From: DATJXG01 sp035500455
GTDB taxonomy: Bacteria; Acidobacteriota; Terriglobia; Terriglobales; Acidobacteriaceae
Reading direction: 5' to 3'
Assembly (NCBI GenBank): GCA_035500455.1
Contig: DATJXG010000144.1
Location: forward strand, 1-27,950
Length of the DNA: 27,950 nucleotides
The notes under the pieces are model-generated. The model ran no database searches and had not been told where the DNA came from. It saw only the letters and a list, made by a program, of their open reading frames with translations. Position numbers and translations under genes: made by a program. Shown one piece after another: positions 8,408 to 15,842 of the stretch (the first letter of the stretch is position 1; each line of letters opens with the position of its first letter).

Positions 8408-10645
8408 CTACTCCGCCGCCGCGCCCTTGGCGTCCGCCGGGTTGTAAATCGCGGAATTCGAACACACTTCGTAGTACCAGCGTTTGGTCCACTGCACCAG
8501 GGTGAAGGTCGCGGGATCGATCTGGGGAATCCGGCTGGCGCGGACTACGATTTTGCGGAAGATGTCATTCCCTACCGGCACCATGCCGTTGGACAATCGG
8601 TAATTCTCCGTGCCCCACAACTGCGGCAGTTCCATGCGGCAGGGTTCGAGCGAGATTTCCTTGCGCAGTCTCTGGTAAGCAGCCTCGTTGACGCGAATTC
8701 CGTTCAGGTTGTAGTGCATGCTGTAGTCGTCCGGGTTCTCCGCCGCCTCGGCGTCGCTCATCGATTGAAAGGCATAGACGTTGAACGGGCTTTCCATGGC
8801 CTCAATGCTTTTGCGCACGCGCTTGCTGCAGGAGGAAAGACGATCGCTCTCGTTGAGCGCGTCGGAAATCATAATGCGCTCGTCGCCATCCACGAGATAG
8901 GTTGGCGGCGCTTCCTGGTAAGACACGCCGATGCCCACTTCTAATCCCGGCAGCCCGGAGCGTTCCAGCAACTGGTTGTAACCGCGCATGATCTCGATGA
9001 TCTCGCGGGCCAGCACGCAGGCCCGGCTCACCACCAGTCCGGGCTCGCCTTCGCGTTCCAGCAGCGCCAGAATGATGGCATCGCCCTCCAGGAAGACTTT
9101 GGTGGCGCCGTACTTGGTGAGCAGCTTGTTCACCGGATCGTAAAAGTTCAGGCTGAAATAGGAAGCGGGATTCAGCCCGCGCTCCAGCAGCGACTTGGTG
9201 AGGCGCGAGGAATCGCGAATGTCCGCCTTCACCACCACGTGGCTGATGATCTTCTCCTCCACGGGACGCTGCTCTTCGGGCAGAAGATATTCGTAGAGGG
9301 TGCGATTCATGGCGGAAAGCTCGCGCATCTTCTCCTTGCCGATCAGGTTCACGCTATCGAGGGTGTCGTTGAGCTTTTCGAGTTGCCGCAGGTCGCGGTG
9401 GTAGCGGAGGAAATCCTGCAGGAATCGCGCTGCCAGGCGCATGCGGTCCGCCTCGCGAAGGCCGGCGACGCGCGCCACCGCGGCGGTGAAACTGGCCGGA
9501 CTGAGCCGGGTATGCTCCCCCAGCAGCTTTTCCACCCGCGCCCGTTCCTCCCGTGAGATCAGCGCATTCTTGAGCTGCTGGGCGTGGATCTGCGGCGAGT
9601 ACTCCGCCAGCAGCGGCACCACTTCATAGGAAGCAATCACGTGGCCCAGGATCCGCTCCCGCTCCAGCAGTTCGATCCAGGCCTGGAGCCGCATTCTCTC
9701 AGAGCGCTTCTGGGAGGTCGACTCGTCCGCCGCTCCCGCGCCCACCAATTCCTTGGCATTCTCCGGCGCCGACAGCCAGCGGTCCACCACGCCATCGTCC
9801 TGCGCTTCCGCACCCAGGTTGAGCGAACGCAGGTACTCGATCACCATGCTGCGCACTTTGTCATAGCGGTCGGGGTCACGGTCGAAGTTGCCTAACATGA
9901 CATAGTGCTCGGCGTTGAGGTAAGGATCGCGCCCGTCCTCGGTAAAGATCAGGGGATTCAGGAACAGCTCGTACTCGGCCTCACCGCGGGTGCCAAACAG
10001 AGAGCGGCGCATGCGCACCAGGGTTTCGCGCTCGACCTCGCGCAGGGTGCGAAGCAGTTCCTGTCCGGTGCGGCGCAGAATGGTCCGTTTGGAAACCTGA
10101 AACGCGGAGACCTTCTCCCGGTACTCCATCGCCTTCAGATGCCGCACGCCTTCAAAATTGCGCAGCATCATGCGGCAGCGTTCCAGCATCTGGGCAAACT
10201 GTTCGTTGAGTTGCACCCGCAGAAACTTGATGACGGCAGCGCGAGCCAGAGTGTCCACGGTGAAATTGCCCGTGGTTTTCGCCAGGTTCAGCGCCGAAAC
10301 TTGAAGATCGGCCAGCAGCGGCTTCAGTTCCGTGCGATCGGCCTTGGCCGGGGCAGCCTTTTCCTGTTTGCGCGAGCCGGCGAAATAATTGGGATTCAGC
10401 TGCGCCTTTTCCTGCGGTGCTTCCGCCGCCAGCATGGCCTCGACATCGCCGAAACGCGCGATCAGGCGCACCAGGTGCTGGCGAACATGGTCGGCAAACT
10501 TGGAACTGAGATGAACGTCGTGCCGCAGGTTGTCGATGCCCAGTTGCAATCCCTCCAGGGAAAGCGAGGGCGAATATCCAATAAGAAACGGCGGCTCGAC
10601 AGGCTCGGTAGTAGGGCCGAGGCGGATGACTGGAATGCGCGGCAT
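8408..10645 (-). CDS. Large protein with a divergent class III nucleotide-cyclase-like domain
   Basis: A 745-residue soluble protein without membrane segments. Residues 1-460 are mostly charged helices of no family I recognise. Residues about 466-605 look like a class III adenylate/guanylate cyclase catalytic core. VVKADIRDSSRLT supplies the first metal Asp (D475), FLEGDAI the second (D522), and NESDR the Asn-x3-Arg transition-state pair (N598, R602). The Lys that selects adenine in the usual K-x-x-GD motif is replaced by Phe518, with a Lys two residues earlier. A conserved-looking C-terminal extension (about 620-740) follows. It may be a cyclase with altered specificity or a degenerate sensor. 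The ATG at 10645 has only a weak purine-rich site upstream. Confidence 0.7.
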   Translation of the reverse strand: MPRIPVIRLGPTTEPVEPPFLIGYSPSLSLEGLQLGIDNLRHDVHLSSKFADHVRQHLVRLIARFGDVEAMLAAEAPQEKAQLNPNYFAGSRKQEKAAPAKADRTELKPLLADLQVSALNLAKTTGNFTVDTLARAAVIKFLRVQLNEQFAQMLERCRMMLRNFEGVRHLKAMEYREKVSAFQVSKRTILRRTGQELLRTLREVERETLVRMRRSLFGTRGEAEYELFLNPLIFTEDGRDPYLNAEHYVMLGNFDRDPDRYDKVRSMVIEYLRSLNLGAEAQDDGVVDRWLSAPENAKELVGAGAADESTSQKRSERMRLQAWIELLERERILGHVIASYEVVPLLAEYSPQIHAQQLKNALISREERARVEKLLGEHTRLSPASFTAAVARVAGLREADRMRLAARFLQDFLRYHRDLRQLEKLNDTLDSVNLIGKEKMRELSAMNRTLYEYLLPEEQRPVEEKIISHVVVKADIRDSSRLTKSLLERGLNPASYFSLNFYDPVNKLLTKYGATKVFLEGDAIILALLEREGEPGLVVSRACVLAREIIEIMRGYNQLLERSGLPGLEVGIGVSYQEAPPTYLVDGDERIMISDALNESDRLSSCSKRVRKSIEAMESPFNVYAFQSMSDAEAAENPDDYSMHYNLNGIRVNEAAYQRLRKEISLEPCRMELPQLWGTENYRLSNGMVPVGNDIFRKIVVRASRIPQIDPATFTLVQWTKRWYYEVCSNSAIYNPADAKGAAAE

Positions 10646-10678
10646 GAAACCGTTCTCTCTCCGAAATCGATCTCTAGA

Positions 10679-10697
10679 GACGTAGCTCTGCTACGTC
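10679..10697. promoter_or_regulatory. 7-bp hairpin/palindrome upstream of the cyclase-like gene
   Basis: GACGTAG (10679-10685) and CTACGTC (10691-10697) form a perfect inverted repeat with a 5-bp spacer, 33 bp upstream of the minus-strand start at 10645. It could be an operator or a leader hairpin; nothing ties it to a regulator. Confidence 0.35.
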
Positions 10698-10816
10698 GCT
10701 GCAGCAAGCGGGACGTTCCCCGGAAGATGTTGATTCGCCAACCCTCCGTGAGGCTAGCATGTGGGTTTGCGGCGGAAAACGTTACCCAAGTTACCGGCAG
10801 GCGCCGGACGCCGCGA

Positions 10817-11998
10817 TCAAATTTTGAGGAAGATTTTTTGGCGGTATAGCACCCACATCGCCAGCCAGCAGGCCAGGACATAAGCCAGCGCGAACAAAAG
10901 CGAGGCGAATGCGGGAGTGCCGAGGTCCACGAATAAATGGCTGTAAATCACTTCCTGCCAGGGAATCAACGACCCATCGGCGGCGCGCAGTCCCATGCGG
11001 CCGATCCAGTGCGCCACAATCTCGGCAAAGAAATACGCCGCGATCGCGTTCATTCCGAAAACCAGGAAGAACTTGGTCCAGCGGCCGCGCCATTGCTTGA
11101 TGTCCACCGCGTAGTAGCTCGCCGCCAGCAGCACCAGCGCCATGCCGGCGGTAAAGACTACAAAGGAACTGGTCCACAGTTTCTTGTTGATGGGAAACCA
11201 GATGTTGAATACTTCTCCCGCAGCCAGTCCCAGCACGCCATATCCCAGCAGGCCGGCAGCTTTTTCTTTGGCGCTGCGCGCCGAGCGCAGCCACTGCCCA
11301 GTCAGCACTCCGAGCAGGCAGGTCGCAACCGCCGGAATCGTGCTCAAAATTCCTTCCGGATCGCGGGTCACTTCATACAAATGCCCGGCCAACACCTTGC
11401 GGTCCAGCCAGGCCACCATGTTGCGGTCGGGATCAAGAAGGGGGATATCGTGAGTGGGGACGCCAAAGCCCGGCACCGGCAGGTAACGCATCAAAATCCA
11501 ATAGCCAGCAAGGCAGCCGCAGATGGTCACGATCAGACCGCGCCGCCCACTCCACAAAACCAGCACGGCCGAAATCACGTAACACACCGCAATCCGCTGC
11601 AGTACGCCGTACACCCGCCACGACGAAAGCTGATAGTGATTCGGAAAGCCGTTCAGGAAGAGCCCGAGAGCGAAGATCACCAAGCCGCGCCACAGCACGT
11701 GCAGCAAAATTTTCTGCCGTGGTTCGCCGCGCTTCATGCGCGAACTCAGCGAATAGACCATGGATACGCCCACGATGAACAGGAAGAAGGGAAAGATCAG
11801 GTCGGTGGGAGTCCAGCCATTCCAGGCAGCGTGCCGCAAGGGCCAGTAGGCGGATTGCTCATCGCCCGGATTGTTCACCAGAATCATGGCCGCGATGGTT
11901 GCCCCGCGCAGCAGATCAAGCGACATCAGACGCACCGGAGATCCAGTCGCATTCCCCTGTAAGGGCGGGCTGACGGCGATTGTGTCGGTAGAAGCCAT
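10817..11998 (-). CDS. HGSNAT-type membrane acyltransferase (DUF1624/COG4299)
   Basis: A 393-residue polytopic membrane protein with about 10 hydrophobic segments. The N-terminal signature MSLDLLRGATIAAMILVN is followed by RHAAWNGWTPTDLIFPFFLF, in which His56 aligns with the active-site histidine of heparan-alpha-glucosaminide N-acetyltransferase. Bacterial members are thought to transfer acetyl groups across the membrane onto amino sugars; the substrate here is unknown. The ATG at 11998 has a weak AAAGAAAG site. It lies 46 bp downstream of the creatininase-like gene, with a strong palindrome between them, so co-transcription is likely but may be attenuated. Confidence 0.88.
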   Translation of the reverse strand: MASTDTIAVSPPLQGNATGSPVRLMSLDLLRGATIAAMILVNNPGDEQSAYWPLRHAAWNGWTPTDLIFPFFLFIVGVSMVYSLSSRMKRGEPRQKILLHVLWRGLVIFALGLFLNGFPNHYQLSSWRVYGVLQRIAVCYVISAVLVLWSGRRGLIVTICGCLAGYWILMRYLPVPGFGVPTHDIPLLDPDRNMVAWLDRKVLAGHLYEVTRDPEGILSTIPAVATCLLGVLTGQWLRSARSAKEKAAGLLGYGVLGLAAGEVFNIWFPINKKLWTSSFVVFTAGMALVLLAASYYAVDIKQWRGRWTKFFLVFGMNAIAAYFFAEIVAHWIGRMGLRAADGSLIPWQEVIYSHLFVDLGTPAFASLLFALAYVLACWLAMWVLYRQKIFLKI

Positions 11999-12012
11999 GT
12001 CTTTCTTTTGGT

Positions 12013-12035
12013 AGCGCCGGCGGGACGCCGGCGCT
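12013..12035. repeat. Perfect GC-rich palindrome (REP-like) between two minus-strand genes
   Basis: AGCGCCGGCG (12013-12022) and CGCCGGCGCT (12026-12035) form a perfect 10-bp stem with a 3-nt loop. No T-tract follows on either strand, so it is not a standard terminator. A compact GC-rich hairpin inside an apparent operon gap resembles REP-type elements that protect or divide polycistronic mRNA. Genome-wide copies would be needed to call it REP. Confidence 0.6.
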
Positions 12036-12044
12036 CCGAACTCC

Positions 12045-12911
12045 TCATTGCGGCGTATCCAGCGGGTGCTTCGCCTTTTCGAAAAACTCGTTCTGCAGTT
12101 CCAGGCTGGTCTGGTCTGCTTTCACGGCGCGGACCGCATTCACGATGGCTTCGATCCACGCGTTCATTCGAGATTCGCCCAACTCCTTCGTAGCTGCCGA
12201 ACCATCGCCGGCATAGTGATTGGGAAAGCGCGCATACCACCAGATCGCAGTATAGAGCGTATCGGGAAGCTTGAGCCGCGCTTCGTCGGCACCCGACTCG
12301 CTTTTGGCGCGGTCCATATGCACCAGGTCCGGACGGGAAATCAGCATGGTGGAAGTTTCCGTTTCGCCCGCGTGCATATCCACCTTGGTTTTGGTCGGAG
12401 GCGCTCCGGGTGGCGGCCCTACCAGTCCCAGAACGTACACCACATAATCGTGCTGCTTTTCCAGTTGCGCTTGCGCAAAGAACGGCAGTAAGTGCTCGTT
12501 TCCGCCGTGGCCGTTGACGATGATCACCTTCTTGCAGCCGTTGCGCGCCATTTCATCGGTGGTCTCCTGCAGCAGCGACATTTGCATCTGCGCGCTGTAG
12601 GCCACGGTGCCGGGCTCGTGCCTGGCTTCGAAGATCTGGCCGAAATAATATTCCGGAAATACCACCGCGTACTCTTTCTCGGCGGCAGTCAGCGCCGCAT
12701 GGCGAACATCGAGCAGATCGGTGCCCAACGGCAAATGCGGACCGTGCTTCTCCAGGATTCCGAACGGCAGCAGGCAGGTTCCCTTGGATTGCTCGATCGC
12801 GGTGCGGAAATCGGGGGCGGTGAGTTCTTCCCAGTGCACCGACAGCTTCCCCTGACCCCAGCCGAGTTGCGTCCACATCAACACCAGAGCGATAAACAGT
12901 GCGCGCCGCAC
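12045..12911 (-). CDS. Secreted creatininase-family amidohydrolase
   Basis: A 288-residue protein starting at a GTG with a good GGAGG site 5 bp upstream. An N-terminal signal peptide (RRALFIALVLMWTQLGWGQ, cleavage near residue 20) predicts export. The metal-site motifs of the creatininase family are present: ILEKHGPHLPLGTD (E54, H56, D65), VNGHGGN (133-138) and MHAGETETS (H180, E183). Family members open cyclic amides (creatinine, formamides in cofactor pathways). Most are cytoplasmic, so the signal peptide marks the exported branch, whose substrate is unknown to me. It is probably transcribed together with the acetyltransferase gene downstream. Confidence 0.9.
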   Translation of the reverse strand: MRRALFIALVLMWTQLGWGQGKLSVHWEELTAPDFRTAIEQSKGTCLLPFGILEKHGPHLPLGTDLLDVRHAALTAAEKEYAVVFPEYYFGQIFEARHEPGTVAYSAQMQMSLLQETTDEMARNGCKKVIIVNGHGGNEHLLPFFAQAQLEKQHDYVVYVLGLVGPPPGAPPTKTKVDMHAGETETSTMLISRPDLVHMDRAKSESGADEARLKLPDTLYTAIWWYARFPNHYAGDGSAATKELGESRMNAWIEAIVNAVRAVKADQTSLELQNEFFEKAKHPLDTPQ

Positions 12912-13053
12912 GGGTGCCTCCTCGAAGGCCCGAATTGTAACACCCGCCTGGCGGCCCCCGGGGGAAGCTGCAAGGTCATAGCTGAATTACCTGCGTAATC
13001 ATGTATTTGCAGGCTGCGCGACGTAACATGCCGGGTGGCCTCGAAGCCGCCAC

Positions 13054-13989
13054 ATGAAAAAACTCAGCGTCGTAGTTTCCCTCATCACCGCCGACAACGA
13101 CTTTCAAAGAGAGCAGGCCGCAGCCGCAGAGGACGCCGCCCGCCGCCTCGGAATCGATGTGCAGGTGATTTATGCCGAGAGCGATGGCATTCTACAGAGC
13201 CAGCAACTGCTCAAGATCATCCAGTCGGACGGCAAGTCGCGCTGCGACGCCATTCTTTTCGAGCCGGCCGGAGCCACGGGGCTGCCGCAGGTGGCGCTGG
13301 CGGCAGTAAGCGCCGGCATTGGATGGGGAGTGTTGAATCGGGAAGTGGATTACATTACCGATCTTCGCCGGCGCCATAAAGCGCCGGTTTTCTCCATCGC
13401 CGCCGATCACACCGAAATCGGACGCACGCAGGGACGGCAACTGGCCGCGCTGCTGCCCCGCGGCGGGTCGGTGCTGTGCATCGAGGGTCCCTCGCAAAGC
13501 ATGGCTGCGAAAGGGCGAACTACAGGACTGGCCGACACCACGCCAGGCAATATTTCCATCCGCACGGTGCGCGGGCAATGGACGCGCGAGAGCGGCCATC
13601 GGTCGGTAGCCTCCTGGATGCGACTTTCCACTTCCCGCGAGACCCGCTACGACGCCGTCGCGGCGCAAAACGATGCCATGGCCATGGGAGCACGCAAAGC
13701 ATTCGAGGAAATCAGCGAGCCGTCGATACGCAGCCGCTGGCTGGGATTGCCCTTTCTCGGGTGCGATGGCCTGGCCAAGACCGGCATCGTTTGGGTGCGA
13801 AGCGGACAACTCACCGCCACGGTTGTTTCGCCGCCCATGGCAGGTCAAGCCCTGGAAATGATGGTGAAGGCCCTGCAAACCGGAATCAATCCCGCCGAGC
13901 ATACCCGGGTTGCGCAGCACTCCTACCCTTCACTGGAAGATCTTGCGTCCGGCCGAGCCGCGAAGGCGCAAGGGGGCTCGGCGGTCTGA
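13054..13989 (+). CDS. Signal-less substrate-binding-type protein, copy 1
   Basis: A 311-residue protein with the Peripla_BP_4/LacI-type sugar-binding fold: KKLSVVVSLITADNDF at strand 1, then LLKIIQSDGKSRCDAILFEPA, AGIGWGVLNREVDY, HTEIGRTQGRQLA and GLPFLGCDG. The protein begins directly with the first beta strand. It therefore has neither a signal peptide nor the DNA-binding domain of LacI regulators, and should be cytoplasmic. It is a tandem paralogue of the next gene (well over half of residues identical by eye). No transporter genes are adjacent. There is no clear ribosome-binding site before the ATG. A cytoplasmic ligand sensor or a sugar-related enzyme partner is possible; no function is assigned. 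Confidence 0.75.
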   Translation: MKKLSVVVSLITADNDFQREQAAAAEDAARRLGIDVQVIYAESDGILQSQQLLKIIQSDGKSRCDAILFEPAGATGLPQVALAAVSAGIGWGVLNREVDYITDLRRRHKAPVFSIAADHTEIGRTQGRQLAALLPRGGSVLCIEGPSQSMAAKGRTTGLADTTPGNISIRTVRGQWTRESGHRSVASWMRLSTSRETRYDAVAAQNDAMAMGARKAFEEISEPSIRSRWLGLPFLGCDGLAKTGIVWVRSGQLTATVVSPPMAGQALEMMVKALQTGINPAEHTRVAQHSYPSLEDLASGRAAKAQGGSAV

Positions 13990-14104
13990 GCCGGGAGCGG
14001 GCGGATTGGCTGGCGGCCGCTGCCTGCGCACTGCGGTTCCCCCCTGCTGATTACCGTTGGCATCATGATCTTTTCCCGTTCTGGCATTATGCTGGCGTTT
14101 CACC

Positions 14105-15046
14105 ATGGCGAAATGCGACTTCGTAATCTCCCTTACCACCGCAGATAACGACTACCAGGCGCTTCAGGCAGCCTCGGCGGAGGAAGCCGCGCGCCGCTTG
14201 GGCGTTGCCCTGCAGATCATTCACGCCCAGAACGATCCGATTGTTCAGAGCCAGCAGTTGTTGAAGATTGTGCAGTCACCCCCGGAGGTGCGGCCCAGGG
14301 CGATTCTTTTTGAGCCGGCGGGCGGCACCGCACATCCGCAGGTGGCGCAGGCTGCCGCTTCTGCGGGAATCGCCTGCGCCGTTCTCAACCGCGAAGCTGA
14401 CTACACCGCTTCGCTCCGGCGGAGTTCGAGGCTGCCGTTTTTCTCTATTACTTCGGATCACGAGGAAGTGGGCCGCATCCAGGGACGCCAACTGGCAGCG
14501 ATTTTGCCCAAGGGCGGGGCGGTGCTTTATATCGAAGGACCATCGCAGAGCCTGGCTGCCAAACAGCGCACCGCCGGTATGAACCAGACGCGGCCTTCGA
14601 CCCTGGAAATCAAAACCATGCGCGGGCAGTGGACGGAGGAGAGCGGGCATCGCGCCATCAGTTCGTGGCTGCGCTTGTCCACATCGCAGCGCAGCCAGTT
14701 CGACGCGGTGGCCGCGCAGGACGATTCCATGGCGATGGGCGCCCGCAAAGCGTTTCAGGAACTGACCGACGCCGGCGCCCGCGACCGCTGGCTGGCCCTG
14801 CCCTTCCTGGGTTGTGACGGCGGTCCCGAGTCCGGCCAGGCGTGGGTGCGGCGGGGACTGCTCGCTGCTACGGTCGTGATTCCCGCGAACGCGGGGCAGG
14901 CGCTGGAACTGCTAGTTCGCGCCTTTCAAACCGGGGCCCTGCCTCCTGAGCGCACGCTCACGGTGCCGACGTCGTTCCCCGCGCTCGACGCCATCGCGGC
15001 CGATCACGCGGCGAAGCTACGCGCTCTCTCGGCTTCCCGCGGCTGA
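14105..15046 (+). CDS. Signal-less substrate-binding-type protein, copy 2
   Basis: This 313-residue protein is the tandem paralogue of the preceding gene, colinear throughout and sharing the blocks TADND, SQQLLKI, AILFEPAG, VLNRE.DY, QGRQLAA, IEGPSQS, GQWT.ESGHR, FDAVAAQ, MAMGARKAF and LPFLGCDG. Like copy 1 it starts at the first strand of the domain and has no signal peptide. The 115-bp gap contains no gene, and I see neither a good ribosome-binding site nor a terminator there, so the pair may be co-transcribed. The residues differing between copies cluster in loops (for example QND for ESD after strand 2), which may mean divergent ligand specificity. That is inference. Confidence 0.75.
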   Translation: MAKCDFVISLTTADNDYQALQAASAEEAARRLGVALQIIHAQNDPIVQSQQLLKIVQSPPEVRPRAILFEPAGGTAHPQVAQAAASAGIACAVLNREADYTASLRRSSRLPFFSITSDHEEVGRIQGRQLAAILPKGGAVLYIEGPSQSLAAKQRTAGMNQTRPSTLEIKTMRGQWTEESGHRAISSWLRLSTSQRSQFDAVAAQDDSMAMGARKAFQELTDAGARDRWLALPFLGCDGGPESGQAWVRRGLLAATVVIPANAGQALELLVRAFQTGALPPERTLTVPTSFPALDAIAADHAAKLRALSASRG

Positions 15047-15142
15047 AGCAAAATTGGTTCGCGGCCACCCCGCCAACTGCTCTCCAGTCTTGATACAGTG
15101 CTTCTCATCCCTTGCGGTGTCTGATAAAGGGAAAGGAGATGC

Positions 15143-15505
15143 ATGCCCACTCTGATAGCGGAAGCCACGCGCATACGCGCTGCCGGCAACAAACCTAAAC
15201 TGATCGACGAATACATCGGACGAGTCAACTCCAAAACTTCTGCAGTGAGCATGGCGCACATGCGCAGTCCCGAAGGTTGGCAGGAGCCGGGCCAGACTCC
15301 GGAGTTCGACGAATTCACCCTGGTGTTGAAAGGGGTGTTGCGGGTGAAGCACCGCGACGGAGAGATGGATGTCCGCGCCGGCCAGGCGGTGATCCTTCGT
15401 CGTGGCGAATGGGTGCAGTATTCGACGCCCGCGGAAGGCGGCGCCGAGTACGTTGCCGTCTGCCTGCCTGCATTCTCGCTGGATGCGGCCCATCGGGACG
15501 AATAG
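15143..15505 (+). CDS. Small cupin-fold protein lacking the usual metal ligands
   Basis: A 120-residue single-domain cupin preceded by a good GGAGAT site. The first cupin motif appears as EFDEFTLVLKGVLRV and the second as VRAGQAVILRRGEWVQYS. The conserved Glu of motif 1 is kept, but the two His positions before it are Gln and Pro, and the His of motif 2 is lost, so a standard Fe/Mn site cannot form. It may bind a small molecule without a metal. It follows the two binding-type proteins by 96 bp on the same strand, and a functional link is possible but unproven. Confidence 0.75.
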   Translation: MPTLIAEATRIRAAGNKPKLIDEYIGRVNSKTSAVSMAHMRSPEGWQEPGQTPEFDEFTLVLKGVLRVKHRDGEMDVRAGQAVILRRGEWVQYSTPAEGGAEYVAVCLPAFSLDAAHRDE

Positions 15506-15618
15506 CTGGGACTGCTGGGGAGTAAGAGTGTGAACTTGTTTGCAACAGATTCCCCGGCCGGATCCAAAAGGGGAATCGCCGTTCCCAGAATGAACTCACT
15601 CTGAAACAAATAATTCGC

Positions 15619-15737
15619 GCAAGGTTACGAAAGGAGAACCCATCGTAAGTGAGGGACGCAAGTCCTTATTTTGCTGTCGGTTAGTCGCAGTGCGCGAGGC
15701 CGCACCAAGGTCGACTTTGAGCTTGCCTCGGGCAACT
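15619..15737 (+). promoter_or_regulatory. Candidate cyclic-di-GMP-I (GEMM) riboswitch
   Basis: Bases 15631-15666 align without gaps to the first hairpin of the Vibrio Vc2 aptamer as I remember it: 26 of 36 positions are identical. These include the GGGACGCAA core (15653-15661), a GNRA-type loop closed by C-G (CGTAAG, 15644-15649) and a covarying closing pair (C-G replaced by A-T). The arms AAGGA and TCCTT close the hairpin. A second, longer stem follows (AGTCG with CGACT, GTGCG with CGCAC, 15683-15716), then a GGGCAAC segment where the ligand-contacting 3' strand should lie. That 3' half fits the consensus less well. It precedes a transpeptidase gene and is otherwise non-coding. Confidence 0.55.
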
Positions 15738-15762
15738 ATGTCTCGTATTATCGCAATGTTAG

Positions 15763-15799
15763 CGGCGCCACTGGTGTTGGCGAACACTGGCAAGCGCCG
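15763..15799 (+). promoter_or_regulatory. Strong leader hairpin, possible expression platform
   Basis: CGGCGC (15763-15768) pairs with GCGCCG (15794-15799). Inside it CTGGTGTT (15771-15778) pairs with AACACTGG (15783-15790), with two wobble pairs, around a GGCG loop. No T-tract follows. It lies between the riboswitch-like element and the transpeptidase start at 15843, the place expected for an expression platform. Were the start instead the ATG at 15738, it would be coding. Confidence 0.45.
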
Positions 15800-15842
15800 T
15801 GCTCTACAACCGCTGGTCAACTCCGGGGATAGGTACAGGGAA

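Noticed and set aside
10794..10807. CCGGC/GCCGG hairpin after the acetyltransferase stop as a terminator
   Set aside because: Short stem, and no T-run follows on the minus strand.
9905..10849. 314-codon plus-strand frame opposite the cyclase-like gene
   Set aside because: Composition typical of an antisense shadow in high-GC DNA, with no ribosome-binding site; the minus strand carries ordered cyclase motifs.
10937..11962. 341-codon plus-strand frame opposite the HGSNAT-type gene
   Set aside because: Low-complexity His/Gln/Arg-rich product mirroring transmembrane codons on the other strand.
14057..14090. TTGGCA and CATTAT as a promoter for the second binding-type gene
   Set aside because: The spacing is 22 bp, too long for a standard sigma-70 promoter.
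13054..15046. Idea that the two binding-type proteins are LacI-family regulators
   Set aside because: No helix-turn-helix precedes the binding domain in either copy, and the upstream sequence holds no in-frame extension that encodes one.
15570..15586. GGGAA/TTCCC hairpin after the cupin gene as a terminator
   Set aside because: Only 5 bp and no T-tract follows.
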